The translations under genes were made by a program, and so were the position numbers. Below are positions 49,434 through 57,507 of a DNA stretch of 64,000 bases, one piece after another. Position 1 is the first letter of the stretch. Every line of letters starts with the position of its first letter. Source of the DNA: Acerihabitans sp035013185 (GTDB lineage: Bacteria; Pseudomonadota; Gammaproteobacteria; Enterobacterales; Enterobacteriaceae); the NCBI RefSeq assembly GCF_035013185.1, contig NZ_JAYGJO010000008.1, positions 107,805 through 171,804 of the forward strand, given 5' to 3'. The notes beneath the pieces are model-generated. The model searched no databases, was not told the origin of the DNA, and saw only the letters and a list, made by a program, of their open reading frames with translations.

Positions 49434-51862
49434 TCGCACGATGGTTTTGGCGTGAATGGCGCTCACCTTCATTAATCATAGTCTGGCTGGCCTTGACCCT
49501 GTCAGTCGCCTGTGTACTGGCCCTGGGGAGCATGAGCGATCGGATGCAAAAGGGGTTAGGGCAACAAAGTCGTGAATTCCTGGCCGCCGATCGGGTCTTG
49601 CGTGCGCCGCGACCGGTGGACGAAGCTTGGCTGCGTCAGGCACAGGGCGACGGGTTGCTGCTCAGTCGTCAAATCAGTTTTATGACCATGACCTTTGCCG
49701 GCGACAATGCCCAATTGGCCGATGTCAAAGCCACTGATGCACGATATCCACTGTATGGTGTGCTGACGACCCGCCCGGCTAATTTGCGCGCCGCACCGGG
49801 TACGGTGCTGGTGGCGCCACGCCTGTTGGCCCTGCTCGGCGTAAAAGTCGGTGACCCCCTGGAGGTGGGTAACGCCACGTTGCGTATCGCCGGCGAGGTT
49901 GTACGCGAACCGGATAGTGGTTTTAATCCTTTCCAAACTGCGCCCGGCATCATTATTAACCTGGCGGATGTGCCAAGCACCGGCGCGGTTCAGCCCGGAG
50001 GCCGGGTAACCTGGCGTTATCTGTTTGCCGGCGCTGAGCAACCTTTGCAAAATTTTGAACAATTCCTGTTGCCGAAACTGGCTGACGACCAGCGCTGGTA
50101 TAGCATGGACGACTCCAGTGGTGCGTTAAATTCCACCTTACAGCGAGCCCATGATTTTCTGGTGCTGTCGGCGTTGCTGACGCTACTGTTGTCGGTGGCG
50201 GCGGTGGCGGTGGCCATGGGACATTACTGTCGCAGCCGTGGGGATGTGGTGGCCATTTTGAAAACACTCGGCGCGGGACGTCGGTCGTTGATGAAATTGG
50301 TGGTAGGGCAATGGCTGGCATTGCTGATATTTTCCGGTGTTTGCGGCGGTCTGATCGGCTTGTCTTTCGAAGCGATTTTGCTGCGGGTACTGGCGCCGGT
50401 GTTGCCGGTAGCCCTGCCCGCGGCGAGTGGGTGGCCATGGCTGTGGTCACTGGGTTCGCTGGTGGTCATCTCCCTGCTGGTGGGGTTGCGTCCCTACCGC
50501 CAATTGTTGGCGACCAGACCGTTGCGGGTACTGCGGCGGGATACGGGCCGTATTGTTTGGCCCTTGCGCATCTATTTGCCGGTGGTCGCACTGATGGTGC
50601 TCGGATTGCTGACGTTATTGGCCGGCGCTAATGCACTGTTATGGTCGTTGGTCGGCGGCATCGTCATGTTGTCGCTGCTGCTGGCGGTTATCGGATGGGG
50701 GGCCTTATGGATTTTGCGGCGCCTGACTGTGCGCCGTTTGACGTTGCGTCTGGCGATCAATCGTCTGCTTCGCCAACCGCTGGTGACCATGAGCCAACTG
50801 GCGGCATTCTCGATGTCTTTTATGCTGCTGGCGCTGTTATTGGTGATGCGCGGTGATTTGCTGGAGCGCTGGCAACAACAGTTGCCGCCGGACAGTCCGA
50901 ACTATTTTTTGCTGAACATGACCACGGAGCAGGTGCCCCAGGTTAAGGATTTCCTTGCCGGTAAATCGGTCCAGCCTGGCGTATTTTATCCGATCATTCG
51001 CGCTCGTCTCACAGAGATTAACCAGCAAAAGGCCACCGAGGTGATCCATGAGAATGATCCAGGCGGTCGAACGGTCAACCGCGAACTTAATTTGACCTGG
51101 CTATCGGAGCTGCCCGAGCATAACCAAATGTTGAACGGGCAATGGCCACCCAAAACGGGTGAAGTTTCCATTGAACAGCAGGTGGCTGAACAGTTGCATC
51201 TCAAACCAGGGGATATGCTGACGTTTACCGGCGATACGCAATCCTTTAGCGCCAAAGTCAGCAGTGTGCGTAAAGTGGATTGGCAGAGCCTAAGACCCAA
51301 TTTCTTTTTTATCTTCCCTCCTGGTGTGCTGGACCATCAACCACAGACCTGGCTGACCAGTTTTCGTTATCACGGCGATGGCAAGGTGATGGTACAGCTG
51401 AATCGGCAGTTTCCAACGTTGAGTTTATTGGATGTCGGCGCGATACTCGATCAGATTGGTCAAATACTGCGGCAGGTGAGCCGAGCCCTGGAAATCATGG
51501 TGATTTTGGTGTTGATCTGCGGTGGTTTATTATTAGCGGCTCAAGTGCAGGTGGGCATGCGCCAACGTCAGCAAGAACTGGTGGTTTACCGCACGTTGGG
51601 CGCCGGTAGAACCTTGTTGCGCGCCACGTTATGGAGCGAGTTTGCCTTATTAGGTGGGGTCGCTGGGCTGGCGGCGACGGTGGGCGCTGAGGTGGCGTTG
51701 GCCTTGTTGCAACGTCGTGTGTTCGATTTTCCGTGGCAGCCAAATTATATGTTGTGGTGGATGTTACCCCTGGGCAGTATGCTGCTGCTATCGCTTATGG
51801 GCACCCTGCTGGGCATCAGGTTGATCACGGCCAAAGGAGCCTATCGCCAATATCAGGGCTGA
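49430..51862 (+). CDS. ybbP: ABC transporter permease YbbP
   Basis: The product is 810 residues (E. coli 804). A FtsX-type permease with an N-terminal helix (SLIIVWLALTLSVACVLALG), a large periplasmic domain, two FtsX core domains and a final trio of helices. Translation is coupled with ybbA through ATGA. In E. coli rhsD follows; here an isocitrate dehydrogenase gene does. Confidence 0.95.
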   Translation: MIARWFWREWRSPSLIIVWLALTLSVACVLALGSMSDRMQKGLGQQSREFLAADRVLRAPRPVDEAWLRQAQGDGLLLSRQISFMTMTFAGDNAQLADVKATDARYPLYGVLTTRPANLRAAPGTVLVAPRLLALLGVKVGDPLEVGNATLRIAGEVVREPDSGFNPFQTAPGIIINLADVPSTGAVQPGGRVTWRYLFAGAEQPLQNFEQFLLPKLADDQRWYSMDDSSGALNSTLQRAHDFLVLSALLTLLLSVAAVAVAMGHYCRSRGDVVAILKTLGAGRRSLMKLVVGQWLALLIFSGVCGGLIGLSFEAILLRVLAPVLPVALPAASGWPWLWSLGSLVVISLLVGLRPYRQLLATRPLRVLRRDTGRIVWPLRIYLPVVALMVLGLLTLLAGANALLWSLVGGIVMLSLLLAVIGWGALWILRRLTVRRLTLRLAINRLLRQPLVTMSQLAAFSMSFMLLALLLVMRGDLLERWQQQLPPDSPNYFLLNMTTEQVPQVKDFLAGKSVQPGVFYPIIRARLTEINQQKATEVIHENDPGGRTVNRELNLTWLSELPEHNQMLNGQWPPKTGEVSIEQQVAEQLHLKPGDMLTFTGDTQSFSAKVSSVRKVDWQSLRPNFFFIFPPGVLDHQPQTWLTSFRYHGDGKVMVQLNRQFPTLSLLDVGAILDQIGQILRQVSRALEIMVILVLICGGLLLAAQVQVGMRQRQQELVVYRTLGAGRTLLRATLWSEFALLGGVAGLAATVGAEVALALLQRRVFDFPWQPNYMLWWMLPLGSMLLLSLMGTLLGIRLITAKGAYRQYQG

Positions 51863-51928
51863 TATTTTACGAAAAAAAAACATTGATGCAACAAAAAATC
51901 TTCAGGAGTGAGACATCCAGGTTGACAG

Positions 51929-51964
51929 TTACCGGCCGTCTACTGCACAGTAACGGCCAGGTAA
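51929..51964. other. Inverted repeat between ybbP and icd
   Basis: TTACCGGCCGT pairs with ACGGCC-A-GGTAA, with one bulged base and a 13-base loop. It lies 66 bases after ybbP and 168 before icd. There is no T tract; it could be a weak terminator or a regulatory structure. The rest of this 270-base gap shows no gene. Confidence 0.45.
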
Positions 51965-52132
51965 TATGACCCTTTGGCAGACCCGTTCTGCCCAATTGAA
52001 GCACCTGGAAGTGTTTCCTGGAAATACCGTATTTCCGTTTATGCTCCCAACTGGTGCCAACGGTGAACGCAACGGTTTCGCACTCTTCAAGATAGTTGCA
52101 ATCGCTTTGTAATAGAGGAGTTTACGTAATAA

Positions 52133-54364
52133 ATGTCCACAACCTCCAAGATTATCTATACCCTTACCGATGAAGCTCCGGCCTTGGCGACCTATTCCCT
52201 GCTGCCGATCATCAGGGCGTTTACTCAATCCCTGGGGATCGCGGTAGAAACGCGTGATATCTCGCTGGCCGGTCGCATTCTCGCTAACTTCCCTGAATAT
52301 CTTAAAGAAAATCAAAGAATAGCTGACGATTTGGCTGAGCTGGGGCACCTGACGGTAACACCACAAGCCAATATCATTAAATTACCCAATGTCAGCGCCT
52401 CCTTGCCGCAGATAAAAGCCGCTATCAAAGAATTGCAAACCCAGGGTTACGCGGTGCCAGACTATGTCGACGAGCCGAAAACCCCGGCGGAAAAAGAGGC
52501 CAACGCCCGTTACGATAAAATTAAGGGCAGCGCGGTAAACCCGGTGCTGCGCGAAGGCAATTCCGATCGACGCGCACCGCTATCGGTTAAAAAATATGCG
52601 CGCAAACACCCGCACCGTATGGGGCCTTGGTCTGCTGACTCGAAAACCCATGTTGCCCATATGACCGACGGCGACTTTTACGGTAGCGAAAAGTCCGCGT
52701 TGATTGCGGCCGACGGTAGCGTCAAGATTGAGCTGTTTGCCAAAGACGGCGGTGTGCAGATACTGAAAGCGAAAACCGCAGTGAATACCGGTGAAATTAT
52801 TGATGCGTCCGTGATGAGCAAAAAAGCGCTACGCCGGTTTATCGCCGAGCAAATTGAGGATGCCAAACGTCAAGGCGTGCTGATGTCGGTGCATCTGAAA
52901 GCCACGATGATGAAGATTTCCGACCCCCTCATTTTTGGCCAATTCGTCGCAGTGTATTATCAGGATGTGCTGACCCGTTTTGCTGATGTACTTGCACCGC
53001 TGGGTGTGGATGTCAGCAATGGTATTGGCGATGTATACGCCAAGATAACATCGCTGCCCGCTGCACAACAGGATGATATAACACACGCCATCCAGGCGTT
53101 GTATCAGGTTCGTCCGCCACTGGCGATGGTGAACTCCGATAAGGGTATTACCAATCTGCATGTGCCCAGTGATGTGATCGTTGATGCATCGATGCCGGCG
53201 ATGATCCGTGATTCTGGTAAAATGTGGGGCCCTGATGGCAAACTGCATGACACCAAGGCGATCATCCCCGATCGCTGTTATGCCGGCGTCTATCAGGTGG
53301 TTATCGACGACTGCAAACTGCATGGTGCCTACGATCCGACCACCATGGGCAGCGTTCCCAACGTCGGCCTGATGGCGCAAAAGGCAGAAGAGTATGGTTC
53401 TCACGACAAGACGTTCCACATTCAGGCTGATGGGGTGGTTAAAGTCACCGACGAACATGGCCAGGTGCTGCTGGAGCAGGCAGTGGAAAGTGGTGATATT
53501 TGGCGGATGTGCCAGGCTAAGGACGCACCTATCCAGGATTGGGTGAAACTTGCGGTGAACCGTGCGCGTGAGTCTACAACACCGGCTATTTTTTGGCTGG
53601 ATCCACAGCGCGCTCATGATGCGCAGATGATCCTTAAAGTGCGCCGTTACCTGCAGGATCATAATCTTGATGGGTTGGATGTGCGTATTATGTCGCCGGA
53701 AGCAGCCACCCGTTTTTCCATTGATCGCATTCGTGCCGGCCTGGATACCATTTCCGTCACCGGCAATGTGCTGCGTGATTATCTGACCGATCTGTTCCCG
53801 ATTATGGAGTTGGGTACCAGTGCCAAGATGTTGTCCATCGTACCGTTGATGAGCGGCGGGGGGCTGTTTGAAACCGGTGCTGGTGGTTCTGCTCCCAAGC
53901 ATGTTCAGCAGTTCCTGCAGGAGAACCATTTGCGCTGGGATTCTCTGGGTGAGTTTCTGGCGCTGGCGGCGTCGTTGGATTTTGTGGGCTCATCCAGTGC
54001 CAACGCCAAAGCGAAGGTTCTGGCGAAAACGCTTGATCAGGCTAACGGTCAGTTCCTGGATATGAATAGGTCACCTTCGCGTAAAACCGGTGAACTGGAT
54101 AACCGTGGTAGTCATTTTTACCTGGCACTGTATTGGGCTCAGGCGTTGGCAGGTCAGAATGAGGATCCGGCGCTGCGCGATCAGTTTGCTCCGTTGGCGC
54201 AGGTGTTGGCTGACAATGAGGATAAAATCGTCGCTGAGCTGAATCAGGTTCAGGGCCATGCGGTGGATATTGGTGGGTATTATCATCCGAATCCCGTGTT
54301 GGCCAGCCAGGCGATGTGTCCTAGCGCGACGTTGAATCATGCGCTGCAAGGCGTCATGATCTAG
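52133..54364 (+). CDS. icd: NADP-dependent isocitrate dehydrogenase, monomeric type
   Basis: The product is 743 residues and belongs to the monomeric IDH family (about 740 residues, Azotobacter type), unrelated in length to the 416-residue dimeric Icd of E. coli. Recognisable patches are YTLTDEAPALATYSLLPII at the N-terminus, SVKKYARKHPHRMGPWS, GTSAKMLSIVPLMSGGGLFE and DNRGSHFYLALYWAQALA. It converts isocitrate to 2-oxoglutarate, making NADPH. GAGGAG lies 12 bases before the ATG. It stands alone in a stretch where E. coli has rhsD and allantoin genes; the repeat array starts 14 bases after its stop. Confidence 0.95.
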   Translation: MSTTSKIIYTLTDEAPALATYSLLPIIRAFTQSLGIAVETRDISLAGRILANFPEYLKENQRIADDLAELGHLTVTPQANIIKLPNVSASLPQIKAAIKELQTQGYAVPDYVDEPKTPAEKEANARYDKIKGSAVNPVLREGNSDRRAPLSVKKYARKHPHRMGPWSADSKTHVAHMTDGDFYGSEKSALIAADGSVKIELFAKDGGVQILKAKTAVNTGEIIDASVMSKKALRRFIAEQIEDAKRQGVLMSVHLKATMMKISDPLIFGQFVAVYYQDVLTRFADVLAPLGVDVSNGIGDVYAKITSLPAAQQDDITHAIQALYQVRPPLAMVNSDKGITNLHVPSDVIVDASMPAMIRDSGKMWGPDGKLHDTKAIIPDRCYAGVYQVVIDDCKLHGAYDPTTMGSVPNVGLMAQKAEEYGSHDKTFHIQADGVVKVTDEHGQVLLEQAVESGDIWRMCQAKDAPIQDWVKLAVNRARESTTPAIFWLDPQRAHDAQMILKVRRYLQDHNLDGLDVRIMSPEAATRFSIDRIRAGLDTISVTGNVLRDYLTDLFPIMELGTSAKMLSIVPLMSGGGLFETGAGGSAPKHVQQFLQENHLRWDSLGEFLALAASLDFVGSSSANAKAKVLAKTLDQANGQFLDMNRSPSRKTGELDNRGSHFYLALYWAQALAGQNEDPALRDQFAPLAQVLADNEDKIVAELNQVQGHAVDIGGYYHPNPVLASQAMCPSATLNHALQGVMI

Positions 54365-54378
54365 GGGCGGCGTGTTCG

Positions 54379-54664
54379 CCCTTTAACCGGGTTTGCGGTG
54401 CGATCGGTGATCGCGGGCCTAGCGTACCATGGGGCGCTCTGGCGGCCGGTAAACGGCCGCTTCGACCCCATTGGCACGCTCTCCCTTTAACCGGGTTTGC
54501 GGTGCGATTGGCGATCGCGGGCCTAGCGTACCATGGGGCGCTCTGGCGGCCGGTAAACGGCCGCTTCGACCCCATTGGCACGCTCTCCCTTTAACCGGGT
54601 TTGCGGTGCGATCGGTGATCGCGGGCTTAGCGTACCATGGGGCGCTTTCCCTTTAACGGGGCTG
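54379..54664 (+). repeat. Tandem array A of a 104-bp hairpin repeat
   Basis: Units start at 54379, 54483 and 54587, with exact 104-bp spacing, and a fragment starts at 54649. Each unit begins CCCTTTAACCGGGTTTGCGG. It contains a small hairpin (GCGATC-GGT-GATCGC, unit positions 22-36) and a large one (positions 43-102) whose tip is GCGGCCG-GTAAA-CGGCCGC. The third unit lacks 42 bp between two CGCT tetranucleotides. The array fills the gap between icd and the convergent higA. Confidence 0.93.
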
Positions 54665-54668
54665 CTCG

Positions 54669-54971
54669 TTAATGCGCCGCTACGTCCGCGGCGTATGGAG
54701 ATGGAATAATGTGTGATATATCCGTTGTTTCGCGGGCTCTGTTGAGGTCATATGCGGCCTGCATTGCCAACCATAGGCGTGCCGAGATACCGAGTCCTGC
54801 CTCAAGACGAACCGCCATTTCAGGGGATATTGCGCTTTTTCCGCTAGCGATTTTGCTTAGGGATGAAGGCGTCACACCTAAATCTCTAGCCAAGGAGCGA
54901 AGACTTACGCCGAAATCTTCAAGGTATTCCGTGACCAGACCTCCCGGATGAGGGGGATTGAACATAGCCAT
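54669..54971 (-). CDS. higA: HigA-family antitoxin
   Basis: The product is 100 residues with a Cro/CI-type helix-turn-helix (SLARDLGVTPSSLSKIASGK at about residues 26-45) followed by the HigA/VapI signature ISPEMAVRLEAGLGISARLWLAMQAAYDL. It neutralises HigB and represses the operon. Its ATG overlaps the higB stop (TGATGG). The stop codon is only a few bases from array A, so the operon has no separate terminator other than the array. Confidence 0.93.
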   Translation of the reverse strand: MAMFNPPHPGGLVTEYLEDFGVSLRSLARDLGVTPSSLSKIASGKSAISPEMAVRLEAGLGISARLWLAMQAAYDLNRARETTDISHIIPSPYAADVAAH

Positions 54972-55252
54972 CAGTGATAGTCCTCCAGATTCAAAATGTA
55001 AGCATCACCGTCTATGAATTCGAAGGTGATACGCCAGTTGGCACGTACGGTAACAGAATGAAGGTTCTTTTTATCTCCTTTCAATGTGTGAAATCTAAAG
55101 CTAGGGAACTGCTTAAAGTCATCAATGGTGATCGCCTCGTCGATGGCCAATAGGCGCAGTCTTATTCGTTCTACGTCTTGTGCCTGTACACCACTTTCAT
55201 CGTCTTTCTCATACAGTTTTTGCAATCCCTTATGCTTCCAGCTTTTGATCAC
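54971..55252 (-). CDS. higB: HigB-family RelE-like mRNA interferase toxin
   Basis: The product is 93 residues. It follows the HigB pattern closely: MIKSWKHKGLQKLYEKDDES at the start, VRANWRITFEF in the core and AYILNLEDYH at the end, where the last His and Tyr belong to the RelE-fold active site. HigB cleaves mRNA on the ribosome. The start is GTG at 55252 with AGGAGG 7 bases upstream. The toxin-first order is typical of higBA. Confidence 0.94.
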   Translation of the reverse strand: MIKSWKHKGLQKLYEKDDESGVQAQDVERIRLRLLAIDEAITIDDFKQFPSFRFHTLKGDKKNLHSVTVRANWRITFEFIDGDAYILNLEDYH

Positions 55253-55264
55253 GCCGCGACCTCC

Positions 55265-55310
55265 TGTTTCCCGTAAGGAAACACTATACCATATGTTTCC
55301 TGTTAGGCAA
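55265..55310 (-). promoter_or_regulatory. higBA promoter and candidate operator
   Basis: On the minus strand TTGCCT (55305-55310) and TATAGT (55283-55288) are 16 bases apart. The heptamer TGTTTCC/GGAAACA occurs three times in alternating orientation (55265-55271, 55277-55283, 55294-55300), bracketing the -10 box. This is the layout expected for cooperative binding of the HigBA complex. Confidence 0.75.
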
Positions 55311-55393
55311 CACCGGTAGTGGATCAGTCATGCCAGGTCTTTTCAAATTTCGTTTATGTAAATATAGCTGCGGGAGGTGAAAAAGAGGCAGAA

Positions 55394-55757
55394 CCATTGG
55401 TGCGCTCTCACTTTAACGTGGTTTGCGGTGCGATCGGTGATCGCGGGCCTAGCGTACCATGGGGCGCTCTGGCGGCCGGGAAACGGCCGCTTCGACCCCA
55501 TTGGTGCGCTCTCCCTTTAACCGGGTTTGCGGTGCGATTGGCGATCGCGGGCCTAGCGTACCATGGGGCGCTCTGGCGGCCGGGAAACGGCCGCTTCGAC
55601 CCCATTGGCACGCTCTCCCTCTAACCGGGGTTGTGGTGCGATCGGTGATCGCGGGCCTAGCGTACCATGGGGCGCTCTGGCGGCCGGGAAACGGCCGCTT
55701 CGACCCCATTGGTGCGTTCTCCCTTTAACCGGGTTTGCGGTGCGATCGGTGATCGCG
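55394..55757 (+). repeat. Tandem array B of the 104-bp hairpin repeat
   Basis: A 15-base tail of one unit is followed by full units at 55409, 55513 and 55617 (exact 104-bp period) and the first 37 bases of another at 55721. Orientation is the same as array A. All three full copies have GGGAAA at the large hairpin tip, where array A has GGTAAA. It ends 20 bases from the purK stop. Confidence 0.93.
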
Positions 55758-55777
55758 CAGCAGACCATCGCCAGGGG

Positions 55778-56854
55778 TTAGCTGAGTTCGGCGAGTTGTT
55801 TTTGTGCCCAGGTGAGGGCGGTTTGATACTCATCCGACAGTAGCGTAGCCAGGTAGTCTAGGCTGTGGCGGAGGTATCGCTCGTCGGGGTGGTTGAGGTT
55901 GAGATGGCCGACCTTGCGTCCAGGGCGAACGTCTTTTTCATACCAATGCAGGTTAACCAGGGGATCGGCCAGCCAGTCGGTATTGATATCAGTGCCAATG
56001 AGGTTGATCATTACCGACGCAGAAGTGACCTCTGGTTCAGGCAGGGGTAGGGCGAGGATGGCGCGCAGATGCAGCTCGAATTGGCTTAGCGATGCGCCGT
56101 TTTGTGTCCAGTGACCGCTATTGTGCACCCGTGGCGCCAGTTCATTAATCAGCAAATCGCCGTCCAGAATAAAGCATTCCATCGCCATGACACCGACATA
56201 ACTGAGTTCATGCATAATCGCTGATAGCATGCTTTGTGCTCGGCGCTGTAGCGCGCTATCGGGCTGCGGCAATGCCACACTGGCGCGCAGTATGCCATCC
56301 TGGTGAAAGTTATGGGTGAGCGGGTAGAACACCATGCTGCCATCGTAGGCGCGGGCGCCGATCAGCGACACTTCACCGGAAAAACCGATACCCTTCTCAA
56401 CGATACAACTACCATAACATTCCTGCTCAAGTGATGCTTCATCCCCCGGAGATAAGCGCCATTGCCCGCGTCCGTCATAACCGCCGACGCGGCGTTTAAC
56501 AATAGCCAAATTATTAAAAGACGCGAATACTTGTGGCCATTGTGCGGCGGCACTGAGCTCTTCCCAAGGGGCCGTGGCGAGCCGTAAGTCGTCCAGCAAC
56601 GTTTTTTGCGTCAGTCGGTCGGCCAGGCGCGGGAAGATGTCCCGATTGACAAACGCCTTGTGGTTGGCAAGTTCGCGCGTTAGCGTGGTTTGTGGCCAAC
56701 GTTCTATTTCGGCAGTAATGACGCTTTGCTCAAACGGCAACGAGTGTGGGTCGGCATCCAGTCCTACCGGGAACACCGCAATGCCCAACGGTTCGCCGGC
56801 CTGGCGCAACATGCGGCCCAATTGACCGTTGCCTAAAACACAGACCGGTTTCAT
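55778..56854 (-). CDS. purK: N5-carboxyaminoimidazole ribonucleotide synthase
   Basis: PurK carboxylates AIR using ATP and bicarbonate in purine synthesis. The product is 358 residues (E. coli 355), an ATP-grasp enzyme starting KPVCVLGNGQLGRMLRQAG, with GGYDGRGQWR and NELAPRVHNSGHWT. Its ATG overlaps the purE stop by 4 bases; both are under the PurR box at 57467. Confidence 0.97.
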   Translation of the reverse strand: MKPVCVLGNGQLGRMLRQAGEPLGIAVFPVGLDADPHSLPFEQSVITAEIERWPQTTLTRELANHKAFVNRDIFPRLADRLTQKTLLDDLRLATAPWEELSAAAQWPQVFASFNNLAIVKRRVGGYDGRGQWRLSPGDEASLEQECYGSCIVEKGIGFSGEVSLIGARAYDGSMVFYPLTHNFHQDGILRASVALPQPDSALQRRAQSMLSAIMHELSYVGVMAMECFILDGDLLINELAPRVHNSGHWTQNGASLSQFELHLRAILALPLPEPEVTSASVMINLIGTDINTDWLADPLVNLHWYEKDVRPGRKVGHLNLNHPDERYLRHSLDYLATLLSDEYQTALTWAQKQLAELS

Positions 56855-57360
56855 GCTTCCTCCAGTGGGTCGGGGTGAGCCAACACCGTATCGGTTTGCG
56901 CTCGTCGCCAGGCGACCAGGCGAGCATGTAACCCTTGGTCATGTAATGCCAGGATCTGCGCCGCCAGTAGCGCGGCGTTGGCCGCTCCGGCTTTACCTAT
57001 GGCCAATGTGCCCACCGGTACGCCGCGCGGCATTTGGACAATAGAATAAAGACTGTCAACGCCACTGAGCGCCGCACTTTGCACTGGCACACCTAATACC
57101 GGTACCAGTGTTTTTGCCGCCAGCATTCCCGGCAGATGTGCCGCGCCGCCAGCACCGGCGATAATGACCTGGTAACCCGCGCCGGCCGCCTGTTCGGCAA
57201 AGCTGAATAATTTATCCGGAGTACGATGCGCCGAAACAATCTCCGCATGGAAGGGCAATTGCAGCTCGGTGAGAATATCGGCGGCAAATTGCATTGTGGC
57301 CCAGTCGCTTTTGGACCCCATGACAATGGCAATTTTTGCCGGGGCAAGGTTGGATTGCAT
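56851..57360 (-). CDS. purE: N5-carboxyaminoimidazole ribonucleotide mutase
   Basis: PurE converts N5-CAIR to CAIR. The product from MQSNLAPAKIAIVMGSKSDW is 169 residues, as in E. coli. The substrate loop GSKSDWATM, the SAHRTPDKLF motif and GAGGAAHLPGM are intact. AGGAG lies 9 bases upstream, so the frame from 57390 is not used. Confidence 0.97.
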   Translation of the reverse strand: MQSNLAPAKIAIVMGSKSDWATMQFAADILTELQLPFHAEIVSAHRTPDKLFSFAEQAAGAGYQVIIAGAGGAAHLPGMLAAKTLVPVLGVPVQSAALSGVDSLYSIVQMPRGVPVGTLAIGKAGAANAALLAAQILALHDQGLHARLVAWRRAQTDTVLAHPDPLEEA

Positions 57361-57466
57361 GCGCGTAGTTGCTCCTGTGCTATTAATCAACGCCCCCTGT
57401 CACGCCGGGTGCCGCCGGGGGGCGCTATAATGAAGAGGGCGTAGAGCATAGCATGTGATCCAGGCG

Positions 57467-57482
57467 AGGAAAACGGTTGCGT
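57467..57482 (-). promoter_or_regulatory. PurR operator of purEK
   Basis: On the minus strand ACGCAACCGTTTTCCT is nearly the same as the E. coli purE operator. It lies about 107 bases before purE, between lpxH and purE. Confidence 0.88.
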
Positions 57483-57507
57483 AGCCGTGTTCGCCATAAT
57501 TTAGTGG

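Larger units (their letters stand above)
55253..55777. other. Region between higB and purK
   Basis: These 525 bases hold the higBA promoter and operator (to 55310), about 80 bases of ordinary sequence, and array B (55394-55757). No gene is supported: long frames in several phases run through the array, but only because it is GC-rich. Confidence 0.6.

Noticed and set aside
52829..53929. 366-codon frame antisense to icd
   Set aside because: It lies wholly inside icd, is rich in His, Gln and Arg as antisense frames of GC-rich genes are, has no ribosome-binding site and resembles no family.
54379..55757. Arrays as a CRISPR or as integron attC sites
   Set aside because: Units abut without spacers and no cas genes are near, so it is not CRISPR. 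The unit lacks the GTTRRRY and RYYYAAC core sites and no integron integrase is near, so attC is not supported.
54354..55781. Several open frames of 60-100 codons on both strands through the 104-bp arrays
   Set aside because: The unit length is not a multiple of three, so each frame passes through all phases of the same repeat. The peptides have no start context and none match a family; they are a result of GC-rich repeated DNA.
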